Source: Bacillota bacterium
GTDB lineage: Bacteria; Bacillota; Bacilli; Lactobacillales; Streptococcaceae
Length of the DNA stretch: 15,862 nt
Assembly (NCBI GenBank): GCA_021781855.1
Contig: JAJXWC010000036.1
Location: 1-15,862, forward strand
Reading direction: 5' to 3'
The notes beneath the pieces were generated by a model. That model was not told the origin of the DNA. It ran no database searches and worked only from the letters and a program-made list of their open reading frames with translations. The translations under genes and the position numbers were made by a program. Of the stretch, positions 1-6,878 are shown in pieces; position 1 is the stretch's first letter; every line of letters starts with the position of its first letter.

Positions 1-231
1 TGCTGACATACTCTGCGCAGGTAATGCCACATCAATAATGTTCTTGGTAAACTGGGGGACGAGGAAATTCAGAAAAGCAAGGAGTATGAGTAAAATGATG
101 TTGATGCTCAGTAAGAAACGGCGTTTCAAAACGGGCTTCGCAATGAAGATAATCAACTCTGACGGCTTGACCTGCAAGGTTTTCAGATATTTTTTCAGCT
201 CGCTCGGCGGCAATTTATTCATATTTCGCAT
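1..231 (-). CDS. ABC exporter half-subunit (permease/ATPase), N-terminal part only
   Basis: Only the first 77 residues are present; the gene runs off the left edge. Translation from the ATG at 231 gives a basic amphipathic start, then a hydrophobic segment at about residues 38-58, then LVPQFTKNIIDVALP. That motif is typical of the first transmembrane helix and following loop of type I ABC exporters (ABC_membrane plus ATPase fused in one chain). The ATPase domain is not in the window. The start at 231 is preferred over the ATG at 222 because AAGAGGTGG (241-250) lies 9 nt upstream. Members of this family usually work as homo- or heterodimers exporting drugs, lipids or peptides; the substrate cannot be told from this fragment. 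It lies downstream of yutD but has its own promoter at 265-270. Confidence 0.75.
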   Translation of the reverse strand, partial: MRNMNKLPPSELKKYLKTLQVKPSELIIFIAKPVLKRRFLLSINIILLILLAFLNFLVPQFTKNIIDVALPAQSMSA

Positions 232-264
232 TGACTTTTTCCACCTCTTTGAAGATAATTACAT

Positions 265-270
265 ATTATA
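265..270 (-). promoter_or_regulatory. -10 box of the ABC exporter promoter
   Basis: Reading the minus strand, TATAAT lies at 270-265, about 34 nt upstream of the start codon at 231. No good -35 box is seen 17 nt upstream; that position (288-293) lies inside an inverted repeat, which suggests a promoter that is weak or needs regulation. Confidence 0.5.
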
Positions 271-273
271 TCA

Positions 274-300
274 TAAAAACTACTGATAGTAGTTTATCAG
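274..300 (-). terminator. Inverted repeat: yutD terminator and/or ABC exporter operator
   Basis: Positions 277-284 and 288-295 are perfect 8-bp inverted repeats (AAACTACT / AGTAGTTT) around a 3-nt centre. On the minus strand the hairpin is followed by a short T run, so it can terminate yutD transcription. It also overlaps the -35 region of the ABC exporter promoter, where a dyad would suit a repressor. A second, mutually exclusive 6-bp hairpin (283-288 with 295-300, CTGATA / TATCAG) shares the same bases. Confidence 0.5.
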
Positions 301-334
301 CAGTTTTTCTTCATTCAGCAGAAATCGGTTCAGA

Positions 335-1126
335 TTACGAATGTGGTTTACGTTCTCTGATAACGAAAGTTGGTTTTGACGAATTTTGCGGCTTTTCTTG
401 GCGCTCATTTCCTTTCTTTCGTCCTTTGACCGACTGGTCAAAAGCTGATTTCTCTTTTTTAGAATTAATCGTTTTGTCAAATCGTTGTTTTGGTTTATTT
501 GAACGTTCTTTGTCGGAACTACTGCGTAACCTTTCCTCAAGTGCGCCACGACTGAGATTGTCAATCGAACTTTTCTTTTTCTGTCGGAAATTCTGCTCAG
601 CTTTCGGCTGTTTTTCAGTTACTTTCTCGCGAATCTCATAAACTGTTTTTTCTTGATTTTCCCGATTTCGATTGCGATTACGACTGCGTTTGCGCCGTGG
701 ACGTTCCATTTTCGGTTGGCGTTCACCTTCCTCAAAAACACGTTCACTACTAAAAGCTTCATTTTTCAAATCACGCGCCCGAATCCGACGCAAGACAAAA
801 TAAGGCGCACCATAATTACAATACTCATTAATGTAATCTTCTAAATGGTCAATTTTGCTGTCTGCACCCATTTTCTTTCGACTCGAAGAAAAAAATCCTT
901 TCAAACGCAACTGCTCAAAGCCGAAATCCCCGACAATATAATCATACTTGTCAAGCACCTCCGAAAAGCGCTGCTCTAATTTTTCCGCATTAAAAGCCTC
1001 TCGAAAATTCATCACCAGATGAAAAGTCTTGTTTCCTCCCACCGTGACCACACCGTCGAATTCGACCACATGCTCGCCTGGATATTTATTATAATTTAAT
1101 TTTGATTCATCTACTTCTTTTGGCAT
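335..1126 (-). CDS. yutD: YutD family protein (DUF1027) with long basic C-terminal tail
   Basis: Residues about 20-118 match the YutD/DUF1027 domain: EVLDKYDYIVGDFGFEQLRLK (55-75), DSKIDHLEDYINEYCNYG (89-106) and PYFVLRRIR (108-116). The domain is widespread in Firmicutes and its biochemical function is not settled. The protein is 263 residues; the Bacillus form is about 100. The extra roughly 145 residues are low complexity, rich in Arg, Lys, Asn, Ser, Glu and Gln, include RSRNRNRNREN (147-157), and end in a hydrophobic-basic patch FVIRERK (254-260). Such a tail is likely disordered and could bind nucleic acid; that is inference. A promoter with an extended -10 lies 25 nt upstream. The ribosome site is weak. 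The next minus-strand gene is an ABC exporter. Confidence 0.85.
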   Translation of the reverse strand: MPKEVDESKLNYNKYPGEHVVEFDGVVTVGGNKTFHLVMNFREAFNAEKLEQRFSEVLDKYDYIVGDFGFEQLRLKGFFSSSRKKMGADSKIDHLEDYINEYCNYGAPYFVLRRIRARDLKNEAFSSERVFEEGERQPKMERPRRKRSRNRNRNRENQEKTVYEIREKVTEKQPKAEQNFRQKKKSSIDNLSRGALEERLRSSSDKERSNKPKQRFDKTINSKKEKSAFDQSVKGRKKGNERQEKPQNSSKPTFVIRERKPHS

Positions 1127-1150
1127 CTCTGTTTTCTTTCTTTATCTTTC

Positions 1151-1159
1151 ATTATACCA
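1151..1159 (-). promoter_or_regulatory. Extended -10 promoter of yutD
   Basis: The minus strand reads TGGTATAAT, a perfect -10 with a TG extension, 24 nt upstream of the yutD ATG and inside the 40-nt gap after the MFS transporter gene. No convincing -35 box is seen, as is common for extended -10 promoters. Confidence 0.6.
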
Positions 1160-1166
1160 TAATAAT

Positions 1167-2345
1167 TTAATCCACAATCTTCTCAAACCGCTCCACATAA
1201 AGCAGACAAAGCGTCATCACTACTGTAAGCAAGAGCAGGACAATATTCTCAGGCAGCCAAGAACCAAAAAATGAATGTGCATAGCCAAATCCCGCGGGTC
1301 CCACAGCCGCAATGAAATAGCCACCCGTTTGCACCATTCCCGACAAACGCGCCGTATCTGTTGCCGAATTAGTTTTCAAAGAAAATGCCGTCACCATATA
1401 AGGAAAAAGTGAACCAACGGCCAAGCCCAGCAAAATGTTAATTAAAAGCCAAAAAGCAAAACTTGAATGAGGAAATAAAAGCAACACTAATCCAATTACA
1501 CCCAAACCGCTCAAAGCTCCCATTATCCATTGACGCTGGCGACTTGTCATTCGGGTCAATGCAATCGGTAAAAACATCGAAAAAGGCAAGCCAATCAAGG
1601 TATAAACACCTGCCAAAAGACCGGCTGTTCCTTGTGAAAGTCCTGCATCCTGAGCCATTGTCGGTAGCCAAGTCAAGCCCGTATAGAACAAAAAAGATTG
1701 TAAGCCGCCAAAAACCAGCATTGCCCAAGCAATTTTATTGCTCCAAATACTTTTTTGCTTACCAGAATTTGCTTTTCGAGCATGTAACTTATGATTGTTT
1801 TTAGTATTAGGAAACCAAACAACCAGCGCAACAAGCAAAAGCCCCGTCAACACTAAAATCAATACTTTCCAGCTCGAAGCAAGTACAATCGGAACAGCCA
1901 AGGCTGAAAAAATCGCCATAATAATTGCCATTGCTGTTGTGTAAATCGTTGTGTATTTGCCAATTCCATAAGCATCATTTGCCATGATAACTGACGGCAG
2001 CAAGACATTCAGCATCGCAATCGCTGCACCGATAATCATGGTTCCGACATAGAGTAGCGGCACATTAAAAATACGGAGCAAAGAGCCTATCACCATGATT
2101 GCAAGCACCATTGTAAACAAACGTTCAAGTCCTGTTTTCTCTGCTAATTTTGGTGCCACTGATGAAAAAAGCGCAAACATTAATAAAGGCAGAGTAGTCA
2201 GAATTCCCAGCGAATTGACCGAAACGTGCAAACTCGCGGCTACATTTGACAACACAGGAGGAATTGCTGTAATCGGCACCCGCAAAACCGCTCCAACAAG
2301 TAAAATACCAATAACAAAAAATTTAGAAGGAGACTGTTTTTCCAA
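1167..2345 (-). CDS. CynX/NimT-type MFS transporter
   Basis: A polytopic membrane protein of 392 residues with about 12 hydrophobic segments. The N-terminus carries LRVPITAIPPVL, the hallmark of the CynX/NimT branch of the major facilitator superfamily (cyanate and 2-nitroimidazole transporters of Escherichia coli). In most Firmicutes the substrate is unknown, so no substrate is assigned. A basic loop KNNHKLHARKANSGKQK sits between the two six-helix halves, as expected. Start choice: a GTG at 2357 lies inside the strong ribosome site AAAGGTGG (2361-2354), so the TTG at 2345, 8 nt after that site, is the better start; the GTG version adds only four residues. The gene follows dut by 14 nt and is probably co-transcribed with it. 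Confidence 0.85.
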   Translation of the reverse strand: MEKQSPSKFFVIGILLVGAVLRVPITAIPPVLSNVAASLHVSVNSLGILTTLPLLMFALFSSVAPKLAEKTGLERLFTMVLAIMVIGSLLRIFNVPLLYVGTMIIGAAIAMLNVLLPSVIMANDAYGIGKYTTIYTTAMAIIMAIFSALAVPIVLASSWKVLILVLTGLLLVALVVWFPNTKNNHKLHARKANSGKQKSIWSNKIAWAMLVFGGLQSFLFYTGLTWLPTMAQDAGLSQGTAGLLAGVYTLIGLPFSMFLPIALTRMTSRQRQWIMGALSGLGVIGLVLLLFPHSSFAFWLLINILLGLAVGSLFPYMVTAFSLKTNSATDTARLSGMVQTGGYFIAAVGPAGFGYAHSFFGSWLPENIVLLLLTVVMTLCLLYVERFEKIVD

Positions 2346-2353
2346 ATGATTCC

Positions 2354-2361
2354 CCACCTTT
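2354..2361 (-). promoter_or_regulatory. Ribosome binding site that decides the MFS start
   Basis: AAAGGTGG on the minus strand overlaps the dut stop codon (2362-2360) and lies 8 nt before the TTG at 2345. The overlap suggests translational coupling of the MFS gene to dut. Confidence 0.6.
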
Positions 2362-2812
2362 ATTGTCCTGTAGAGCCGAAACCGCCTGCTCTCACTGCTT
2401 TTTCCTGCTGAGCATCACCATCTGCCACCAAAAACGGCATAAACACCCCTTGGCACACTCGTTCTCCTTTTTCAACAGTTACCTCGTATGCTGTGATATT
2501 GCGCATCTGCATAAACATTGCCCCTTCATTATCAGGATTATTGTAATAATCCTTGTCAATCACGCCGACCGAATTAATCAAAACTAACCCTTTTTTTCTC
2601 GGATTTGATGAACGACTATACATATAAAGCACTTCTCCAGCCTGCATATAAGCTTTTAGTCCAGTAGGTATAAGTGCAATCTCTCCTGGCGCCAGTTTTA
2701 CCGTTTCTGCCGCCTCGATATCATATCCCGCCGAATGCTCCGTCGAACGCTTCGGCAAATTAATTCCAGCGTCTTTATATTTCGACACCACTTCAAAACC
2801 ACGAGTTTTCAT
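2360..2812 (-). CDS. dut: dUTP diphosphatase (trimeric dUTPase)
   Basis: This enzyme hydrolyses dUTP to dUMP and pyrophosphate, keeping uracil out of DNA and supplying dUMP for dTMP synthesis. All five motifs of the homotrimeric dUTPase family are present, counted from the ATG at 2812: SAGYDI (27-32), SRSSNPRKKG (66-75), NSVGVIDKDY (80-89, with the catalytic Asp at 86), ERVCQ (117-121) and the C-terminal GGFGSTGQ (143-150) that closes over the substrate. The length of 150 is normal. After motif 3 the sequence reads YNNPDNEG instead of the usual YxG; as far as I recall, this resembles forms from lactic acid bacteria and their phages. A GTG at 2824 could add four residues, but the internal ATG fits the family better. 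A promoter lies at 2843-2873, and the MFS gene follows in the same operon. Confidence 0.92.
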   Translation of the reverse strand: MKTRGFEVVSKYKDAGINLPKRSTEHSAGYDIEAAETVKLAPGEIALIPTGLKAYMQAGEVLYMYSRSSNPRKKGLVLINSVGVIDKDYYNNPDNEGAMFMQMRNITAYEVTVEKGERVCQGVFMPFLVADGDAQQEKAVRAGGFGSTGQ

Positions 2813-2842
2813 TTTTTCCCCCACTTTATCTCTGTTTCATCC

Positions 2843-2873
2843 ATTATAACATAAAATAAAAGCACCTTGTCAG
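2843..2873 (-). promoter_or_regulatory. dut promoter overlapping the upstream terminator
   Basis: The minus strand has TGTTATAAT (extended -10; TATAAT at 2848-2843). A -35-like TGACAA lies at 2872-2867 with an 18-nt spacer, inside the loop of the terminator of the preceding gene. Confidence 0.55.
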
Positions 2874-2878
2874 GTGCC
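2850..2878 (-). terminator. Rho-independent terminator of the 6-phospho-beta-glucosidase gene
   Basis: The minus strand forms GCACCT-GACA-AGGTGC (2877-2862) followed by TTTTATTTT, directly after the glycosidase stop codon at 2889. Confidence 0.75.
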
Positions 2879-2888
2879 TTCATTTCAA

Positions 2889-4325
2889 TCAGAGTTCTTC
2901 GCCGTTTGTTTCAATGATATGCTGATACCAATAATAAGAATCCTTAGGAATACGTTGCAAACTGCCTTCCATTGTCTCATCTTGCTCCACATAAACAAAG
3001 CCATAGCGTTTTTGATAACCATTGAGCCATGAAAGCAAGTCAGTATAAGACCAGGTATGATAACCAATGACCGTTGCCCCGTCTGTGATTGCCTCCTTAA
3101 TCGCTTTAACATGGTTTTCAAGATATTTAATCCGATAATCATCATGAATTTGGCCGTCTTCAAGTTTATCATATTCGCCAAGTCCATTTTCTGTAATCAT
3201 GACTGGAATACGATAACGTGAAGTAATTCGCCGTAGCGCAATTCGCAAGCCCTCTGGGTCAATTTCCCAATCCCAGTTGGTTCGGTCAATAAATGGATTC
3301 TGAATTTTCTTATGCAATCCAGGGACACCAGATTCTTTCGTTGTTCCTTTTTTACCTGTAGTATTAAACGCCGCTGCACCCACACCATTGTCTATCGGAT
3401 TCCACGCATTTGTTGCTGTCTGATAGTAGTTGACCCCTAAAAAATCTGGTTTTGCCGACTTCAAAAGCTCAGCATCTCCCTCGGCAAATTCAGGTGCTAA
3501 ACCATTTTCACGAAGATAAGCCAGCGCTGCAATCGGATATTCACCATAAATATAAACATCCATCCAAAAATGACTATACATTTCTTCAGCATTTTCAGCC
3601 GCCAAAACATTCATCGGGTCACTATCTTTGGCATACTGCGGTGTATAAGCAAATGACGGACCAATTTGTCCTGGAATGTTCAGTTCATGAAATTTATTAA
3701 TTACCGCGGCATTCGCAAGATTAGCAATATGATTGACCTGATAAAACAATTTTAAATCTCTTTTTCCTGGTGGGTGAGTTGCAATCGCCCAGCCCTGATT
3801 GGTAAAGACATTTTGCTCATTCAAAGAAACCCAGTATTTGACCTTGCCTTTGAACGCATTAAACAAAACTTCGGCATAATTTACAAAGTCAGCAATGATT
3901 TCGCGCGATTCCCAACCTCCGTAAAGGTCTTGAAGCGCTTGCGGTAAATCCCAATGATAGAGCGTCACGATAGGCTCGATTCCATTTTTAATCAGCTCAT
4001 CAATCAGATTTTCATAGAACTTCAAACCGGCCACATTTACCTCGCCACGACCGTCAGGAAGAATACGCGTCCAAGCAATCGAAAAACGATAACTTTTCAG
4101 TCCCAATGTTTTCATCAGCGCAACATCTTCTTTATAACGATGATAATGGTCAACCGCAATATCGCCATTCGTTCCCTTAAATGTCTTGCCAGGAATACGG
4201 ACAAAATTGTCCCAGACACTTGCCTTTTTGCCATCTTCAAAAGGTGCACCCTCAATCTGATAAGCGGCGGAAGCTGAACCCCAAAGAAAATCTGCAGGGA
4301 ATGAATTCAATTTTTTATGTTCCAT
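2889..4325 (-). CDS. 6-phospho-beta-glucosidase (GH1)
   Basis: A glycoside hydrolase family 1 enzyme of 478 residues, the usual length. It would act in the cytoplasm on beta-glucosides phosphorylated during PTS uptake, releasing glucose 6-phosphate. The N-terminal signature FLWGSASAAYQIEGA spans 13-27. The acid/base Glu is E170 in LNEQN and the nucleophile is E379 in ITENG. Residues S432, K439 and Y441 (LLSW..GYQKRYGF) correspond to the Ser-Lys-Tyr set that binds the 6-phosphate in phospho-glucosidases and is absent from plain beta-glucosidases. NEQ replacing the common NEP is seen in this subgroup. The ATG at 4325 follows GAGGAG. Its promoter overlaps a cre site (4357-4381), so CcpA repression is likely. 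The closest functional partner is the EIIC at 5054-6559. Confidence 0.92.
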   Translation of the reverse strand: MEHKKLNSFPADFLWGSASAAYQIEGAPFEDGKKASVWDNFVRIPGKTFKGTNGDIAVDHYHRYKEDVALMKTLGLKSYRFSIAWTRILPDGRGEVNVAGLKFYENLIDELIKNGIEPIVTLYHWDLPQALQDLYGGWESREIIADFVNYAEVLFNAFKGKVKYWVSLNEQNVFTNQGWAIATHPPGKRDLKLFYQVNHIANLANAAVINKFHELNIPGQIGPSFAYTPQYAKDSDPMNVLAAENAEEMYSHFWMDVYIYGEYPIAALAYLRENGLAPEFAEGDAELLKSAKPDFLGVNYYQTATNAWNPIDNGVGAAAFNTTGKKGTTKESGVPGLHKKIQNPFIDRTNWDWEIDPEGLRIALRRITSRYRIPVMITENGLGEYDKLEDGQIHDDYRIKYLENHVKAIKEAITDGATVIGYHTWSYTDLLSWLNGYQKRYGFVYVEQDETMEGSLQRIPKDSYYWYQHIIETNGEEL

Positions 4326-4356
4326 AGAAACTCCTCATTTCGAATGATATATTACT

Positions 4357-4381
4357 ATTATATCAGGTGGAAGCGTTCTTA
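4357..4381 (-). promoter_or_regulatory. Glycosidase promoter with cre (CcpA) operator
   Basis: The minus strand has TGATATAAT, an extended -10 with TATAAT at 4362-4357, 31 nt before the start codon. Just upstream, plus strand 4368-4381 reads TGGAAGCGTTCTTA, matching the cre consensus TGNAANCGNTNNCA at all but one fixed position. The site fills the spacer between -10 and -35, a position expected to block RNA polymerase. Confidence 0.7.
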
Positions 4382-4471
4382 ACCGTTACTTATTTTGAAA
4401 TTTGTTTTTATTTTTGAAATTATGTATCTGCTCACAATGATTATCTTATACACATTCTTGCATTTTGAGGT

Positions 4472-4503
4472 AAAGAAAACGAACTGTTAATTCCAACAGT
4501 TCG
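4472..4503 (-). terminator. Terminator after the two small genes
   Basis: A perfect 9-bp stem (CGAACTGTT at 4480-4488, AACAGTTCG at 4495-4503) with a 6-nt loop. On the minus strand it is followed by TTTTCTTT, ending the transcript of the two small overlapping genes before the glycosidase promoter. Confidence 0.8.
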
Positions 4504-4532
4504 CTCTTTAGTCCTATATTTTCCAGAGAAAA

Positions 4533-4727
4533 TTATTTTCTGGACTTAATATTTACATCTTTATGCGCTTGTTCTTCGTCTTGAAGTGCTTTATCAGCCT
4601 TTTTCTTCTTATTTCGAGCGACGAGCATCATCACTATTCCCAAAATAATCAGTGGAATTCCAAAGAAATTATGATAAGCAATAATCAAAAGCCCTAAACT
4701 AATAAAGGCAACTCCCCAAGTACTCAT
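4533..4727 (-). CDS. Small membrane protein with two predicted helices, function unknown
   Basis: A 64-residue protein. It has two hydrophobic segments, about 4-19 and 22-41, separated by a short turn (HNFFG), then a strongly charged cytoplasmic-type tail beginning NKKKKADK. It may belong to the small two-helix family DUF3188 found in streptococci and lactococci, but I recognise the shape more than a motif. Its ATG overlaps the stop of the upstream 70-residue gene by ATGA, so the two are translationally coupled and made from one transcript. A terminator follows at 4472-4503. A small imperfect hairpin (4523-4543) spans its stop codon. No function is assigned. Confidence 0.6.
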   Translation of the reverse strand: MSTWGVAFISLGLLIIAYHNFFGIPLIILGIVMMLVARNKKKKADKALQDEEQAHKDVNIKSRK

Positions 4728-4936
4728 GCGACAACCACGTTAAAGTAGAGAACTGGTCCCCACTCTGTACCTTTAATAAGCGCTTTAGCCTCTGCGGCTG
4801 CAGCATTCATATCTTCTGTACCTGCTGGAACTTCAAAAGAAAGTTTGATACCTTGTTTTTTTACAAAAGTATAGCCATGAGCTTCTAAAAGTGCAATAAT
4901 TTCTTCTTGTTTTTGTGCGAGATTAATAATAATCAT
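4724..4936 (-). CDS. Small soluble protein, function unknown
   Basis: A 70-residue protein with an excellent ribosome site, AAGGAG, 8 nt before the ATG at 4936, which supports it as a real gene. It begins with a short hydrophobic stretch MIIINLA, continues with a charged helix-like stretch (QKQEEIIALLEAHGY) and ends in a hydrophobic strand, VLYFNVVVA. There is no signal peptide. The pattern suggests a small alpha/beta fold. I do not recognise the family. It is separated from the EIIC gene by a strong terminator (5005-5040), and its stop overlaps the start of the small membrane protein gene, so it is the first gene of a two-gene unit. A direct role in sugar uptake is possible from location only. 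Confidence 0.6.
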   Translation of the reverse strand: MIIINLAQKQEEIIALLEAHGYTFVKKQGIKLSFEVPAGTEDMNAAAAEAKALIKGTEWGPVLYFNVVVA

Positions 4937-5004
4937 AGTGGTTCTCCTTATTTTATTTTTTATTAAAGGTGATAGGACTTCATTGAAATCTTATCATATT
5001 TAAC

Positions 5005-5040
5005 AAAAAATGTATAGAGCAAGGGATTCCCTGCTCTATA
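5005..5040 (-). terminator. Terminator of the PTS EIIC gene
   Basis: A 9-bp outer stem TATAGAGCA / TGCTCTATA (5013-5021 and 5032-5040) continues, after a one-base bulge, into an inner GGGA / TCCC stem. On the minus strand it is followed by CATTTTTTG, just after the EIIC stop at 5054. Confidence 0.8.
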
Positions 5041-5053
5041 TCAATTTTTACTA

Positions 5054-6559
5054 TTAGTCAAGGTCTGTTTCTTCAAGTTTGTTTGCTGCAATAACAAATG
5101 GCATCCAAATGAAGAAGGTTGCTGCCAAGTTGATAACCGTTACGACAATCGCACGCCAGTCAAAGCCTGTTGCCATGAAAGCGTTCAAGATTGGTGGAGT
5201 TACCCAAGGAACTTGAAGCACAACTGGATTTACCAAGTGAAGCATTGTTGCCGCATAAGCAATGATAACTGCTACAAGTGGCGCAATAACAAACGGAATG
5301 AAGAAGATTGCGTTCAATACAACTGGCAGACCAAAGAGGACTGGTTCGTTGATATTGAAGAGGCCTGGTGCAAGACCAAGACGAGATACAATCTTATAGT
5401 CTTTCCGTTTTGTAAATACCATGAGGGCAATAACAAGTGTAATCGTACCACCTGAACCACCGAACCAAGCAAATGCATCCCATGAACCACGAACCCACAT
5501 ATTAACGTATTCACCGTTGATAGCATGTGCGCGTGAGGTTGCACCTTTAGCAACCAAATCAACAATACCATTTGTATGGATTTGTTTCCACAAGCTCATG
5601 TTGTCAAGTCCAAGAGGTCCCCAGATACCATCGAGCGCTGGCGCCAAAACGTTTGGACCGTGAATTCCGAAGAACCAGAAGATTGATACAAAGAGTGTTG
5701 CAATCAGTACTGAGATGATATTTTGCGACATTGCTTGGAATGGCGCTGCCAAGTATTTCTGAATCAAGAAGATAAGTGATTCGCCTGAAATTTGGTTGAC
5801 GATATAATAGATAATACCCACAACATACAAAGCTGCGATTGTTGGAATAATCGCAAGGAAAGCTTTAGATACTGCTGGTGGAACTGAATCTGGCATCTTG
5901 ATTGTAATATCAGCAAGCATGAGTTTAGAGTAGATAATGACTGCGATTGCACCCATAATCATAACTGTAAAGTACGCTCCAGCATCGAGTTGCCCAGCCG
6001 CAAAACCTGGTTTCCAAGTTGCGATAAATTGGTTAGACAATACAGTGTTTACAGCATCATTTGCTTTGGAAACACCTGTTGTTTTATCCATTCCACCGAT
6101 ACTTGTGAGTGCTGTTGTAAAACGAGCAAACTGGTTAGGTAAGCCCATCATCAAGGTTGCTACTGAAACGATACCTCCTGCAAGGTCATTAACCCCATAG
6201 GCACGTGCCAAATTGTAGCCCCAAGAAAAAGCAAAGATAAGACCGATGACTGTCAGAGTCCCTTGGTTAACAATAGCTGAGATATTGTTAAGTTCTCTGA
6301 AGACTGGTGTGTTGGCAAGAGTCCAGCCTGTACCAGCCGCAGTTGCTGCTGCTGCTTTAGTTGGACCTTGAATCATCTGTTGCAAAGCGCCAGGGAAAGT
6401 GCCGATAATGGCTGAAATCAAAGTAGCCATTGCACCTGTCAATGTCGCAGGCAACATGCCGATGAATGCATCACGCAGCGCAACCAAGTGTTTTTGAGAC
6501 CCGATTTTTGCTGCTACTGGGACGAGATATTTCTCCATCCACGCAGTAATTCCGTTCAT
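5054..6559 (-). CDS. PTS EIIC, lactose/cellobiose (Lac) family
   Basis: The membrane subunit of a sugar phosphotransferase system: it carries a beta-linked disaccharide across the membrane while EIIB phosphorylates it. The protein is 501 residues with about ten hydrophobic segments. GIHG (H300) and FNINEPVLFG (E405) are the two substrate-site motifs of this family, known from the diacetylchitobiose transporter ChbC. There is no EIIA or EIIB domain in the protein and neither gene in the window; in Lactococcus several orphan EIIC proteins use the shared PtcA/PtcB. It is longer than the usual ~440 residues, with extra sequence around 60-100 and 155-190. An upstream in-frame ATG at 6604 has no ribosome site, whereas the ATG at 6559 follows AAAGGAGG, so 6559 is used. 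Promoter and cre sites lie at 6628-6689. Cellobiose is the likeliest substrate, not proven. Confidence 0.88.
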   Translation of the reverse strand: MNGITAWMEKYLVPVAAKIGSQKHLVALRDAFIGMLPATLTGAMATLISAIIGTFPGALQQMIQGPTKAAAATAAGTGWTLANTPVFRELNNISAIVNQGTLTVIGLIFAFSWGYNLARAYGVNDLAGGIVSVATLMMGLPNQFARFTTALTSIGGMDKTTGVSKANDAVNTVLSNQFIATWKPGFAAGQLDAGAYFTVMIMGAIAVIIYSKLMLADITIKMPDSVPPAVSKAFLAIIPTIAALYVVGIIYYIVNQISGESLIFLIQKYLAAPFQAMSQNIISVLIATLFVSIFWFFGIHGPNVLAPALDGIWGPLGLDNMSLWKQIHTNGIVDLVAKGATSRAHAINGEYVNMWVRGSWDAFAWFGGSGGTITLVIALMVFTKRKDYKIVSRLGLAPGLFNINEPVLFGLPVVLNAIFFIPFVIAPLVAVIIAYAATMLHLVNPVVLQVPWVTPPILNAFMATGFDWRAIVVTVINLAATFFIWMPFVIAANKLEETDLD

Positions 6560-6627
6560 GGAATCCTCCTTTATGAAAAATATATAATAAATTGCTTCCA
6601 ACAATAATGATGGACAAAAATTAATTT

Positions 6628-6689
6628 TGCAAACGCTTTCTGTTTGCGTTCACAATTACTATAATAAAACTTTCCTTAAAAAATTACAA
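6628..6689 (-). promoter_or_regulatory. EIIC promoter with one strong and one weak cre site
   Basis: On the minus strand, TTGTAA (6689-6684), a 17-nt spacer and TATTAT (6666-6661) form a good promoter. Downstream, 6628-6641 reads TGCAAACGCTTTCT on the plus strand; its reverse, AGAAAGCGTTTGCA, fits WGNAANCGNTNNCW at every fixed position. Adjacent 6641-6654 is a second, weaker copy with two mismatches. The strong site is about 13-26 nt after the expected start point, a roadblock position for CcpA. The leader is about 95 nt. Confidence 0.7.
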
Positions 6690-6754
6690 GACTTAACTTA
6701 AACTAAAAAACATGTTTCTTCAGTTAGAAACACAACGCCGTTTCGCTGAAGACA

Positions 6755-6870
6755 GAAATGAAGCAGTTGCTCATTCTGAAAGAACTTTGACTTATTCTAA
6801 ATTTAGCCGAGCGAAAGCTGCTAATCCCACACCTCTTATAATGTGGAATTAGCGCACGCTGAGACTGTGA
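6755..6870 (-). repeat. Intergenic structured repeat, copy A
   Basis: Read on the minus strand it begins GTCTCAGCGTGCGCTAAT, then a hairpin (6842-6853 with 6820-6831, 12 bp with one mismatch), then TTTCGCTCGGCTAAATTTAG and finally CTGCTTCATTTC (6766-6755). The same blocks in the same order occur in copy B at 9714-9914 on the plus strand. It fills the gap between the mupG-like stop and the EIIC promoter. Confidence 0.65.
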
Positions 6871-6878
6871 CAAAGCTA

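Noticed and set aside
231..641. A 136-residue plus-strand frame opposite yutD
   Set aside because: It is antisense to a clear YutD protein, has no ribosome site, and arises from the biased codon use of the basic tail.
2355..2357. GTG as the start of the MFS gene
   Set aside because: It lies within the AAAGGTGG ribosome site; the TTG 12 nt downstream is correctly spaced. An AGGA further upstream keeps a small chance open.
4523..4543. Small hairpin over the stop of the 64-residue gene as its terminator
   Set aside because: It is followed by an A-rich stretch instead of Ts, and a much stronger terminator lies at 4472-4503.
6602..6604. Upstream ATG for EIIC adding 15 residues
   Set aside because: It has no ribosome site, adds residues not typical of the family, and a strong AAAGGAGG precedes the later ATG.
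6660..6665. TATAAT on the plus strand as a promoter reading toward repeat copy A
   Set aside because: No -35 box at a suitable distance and no gene on that strand; the minus-strand TTGTAA-17-TATTAT pair explains the region better.
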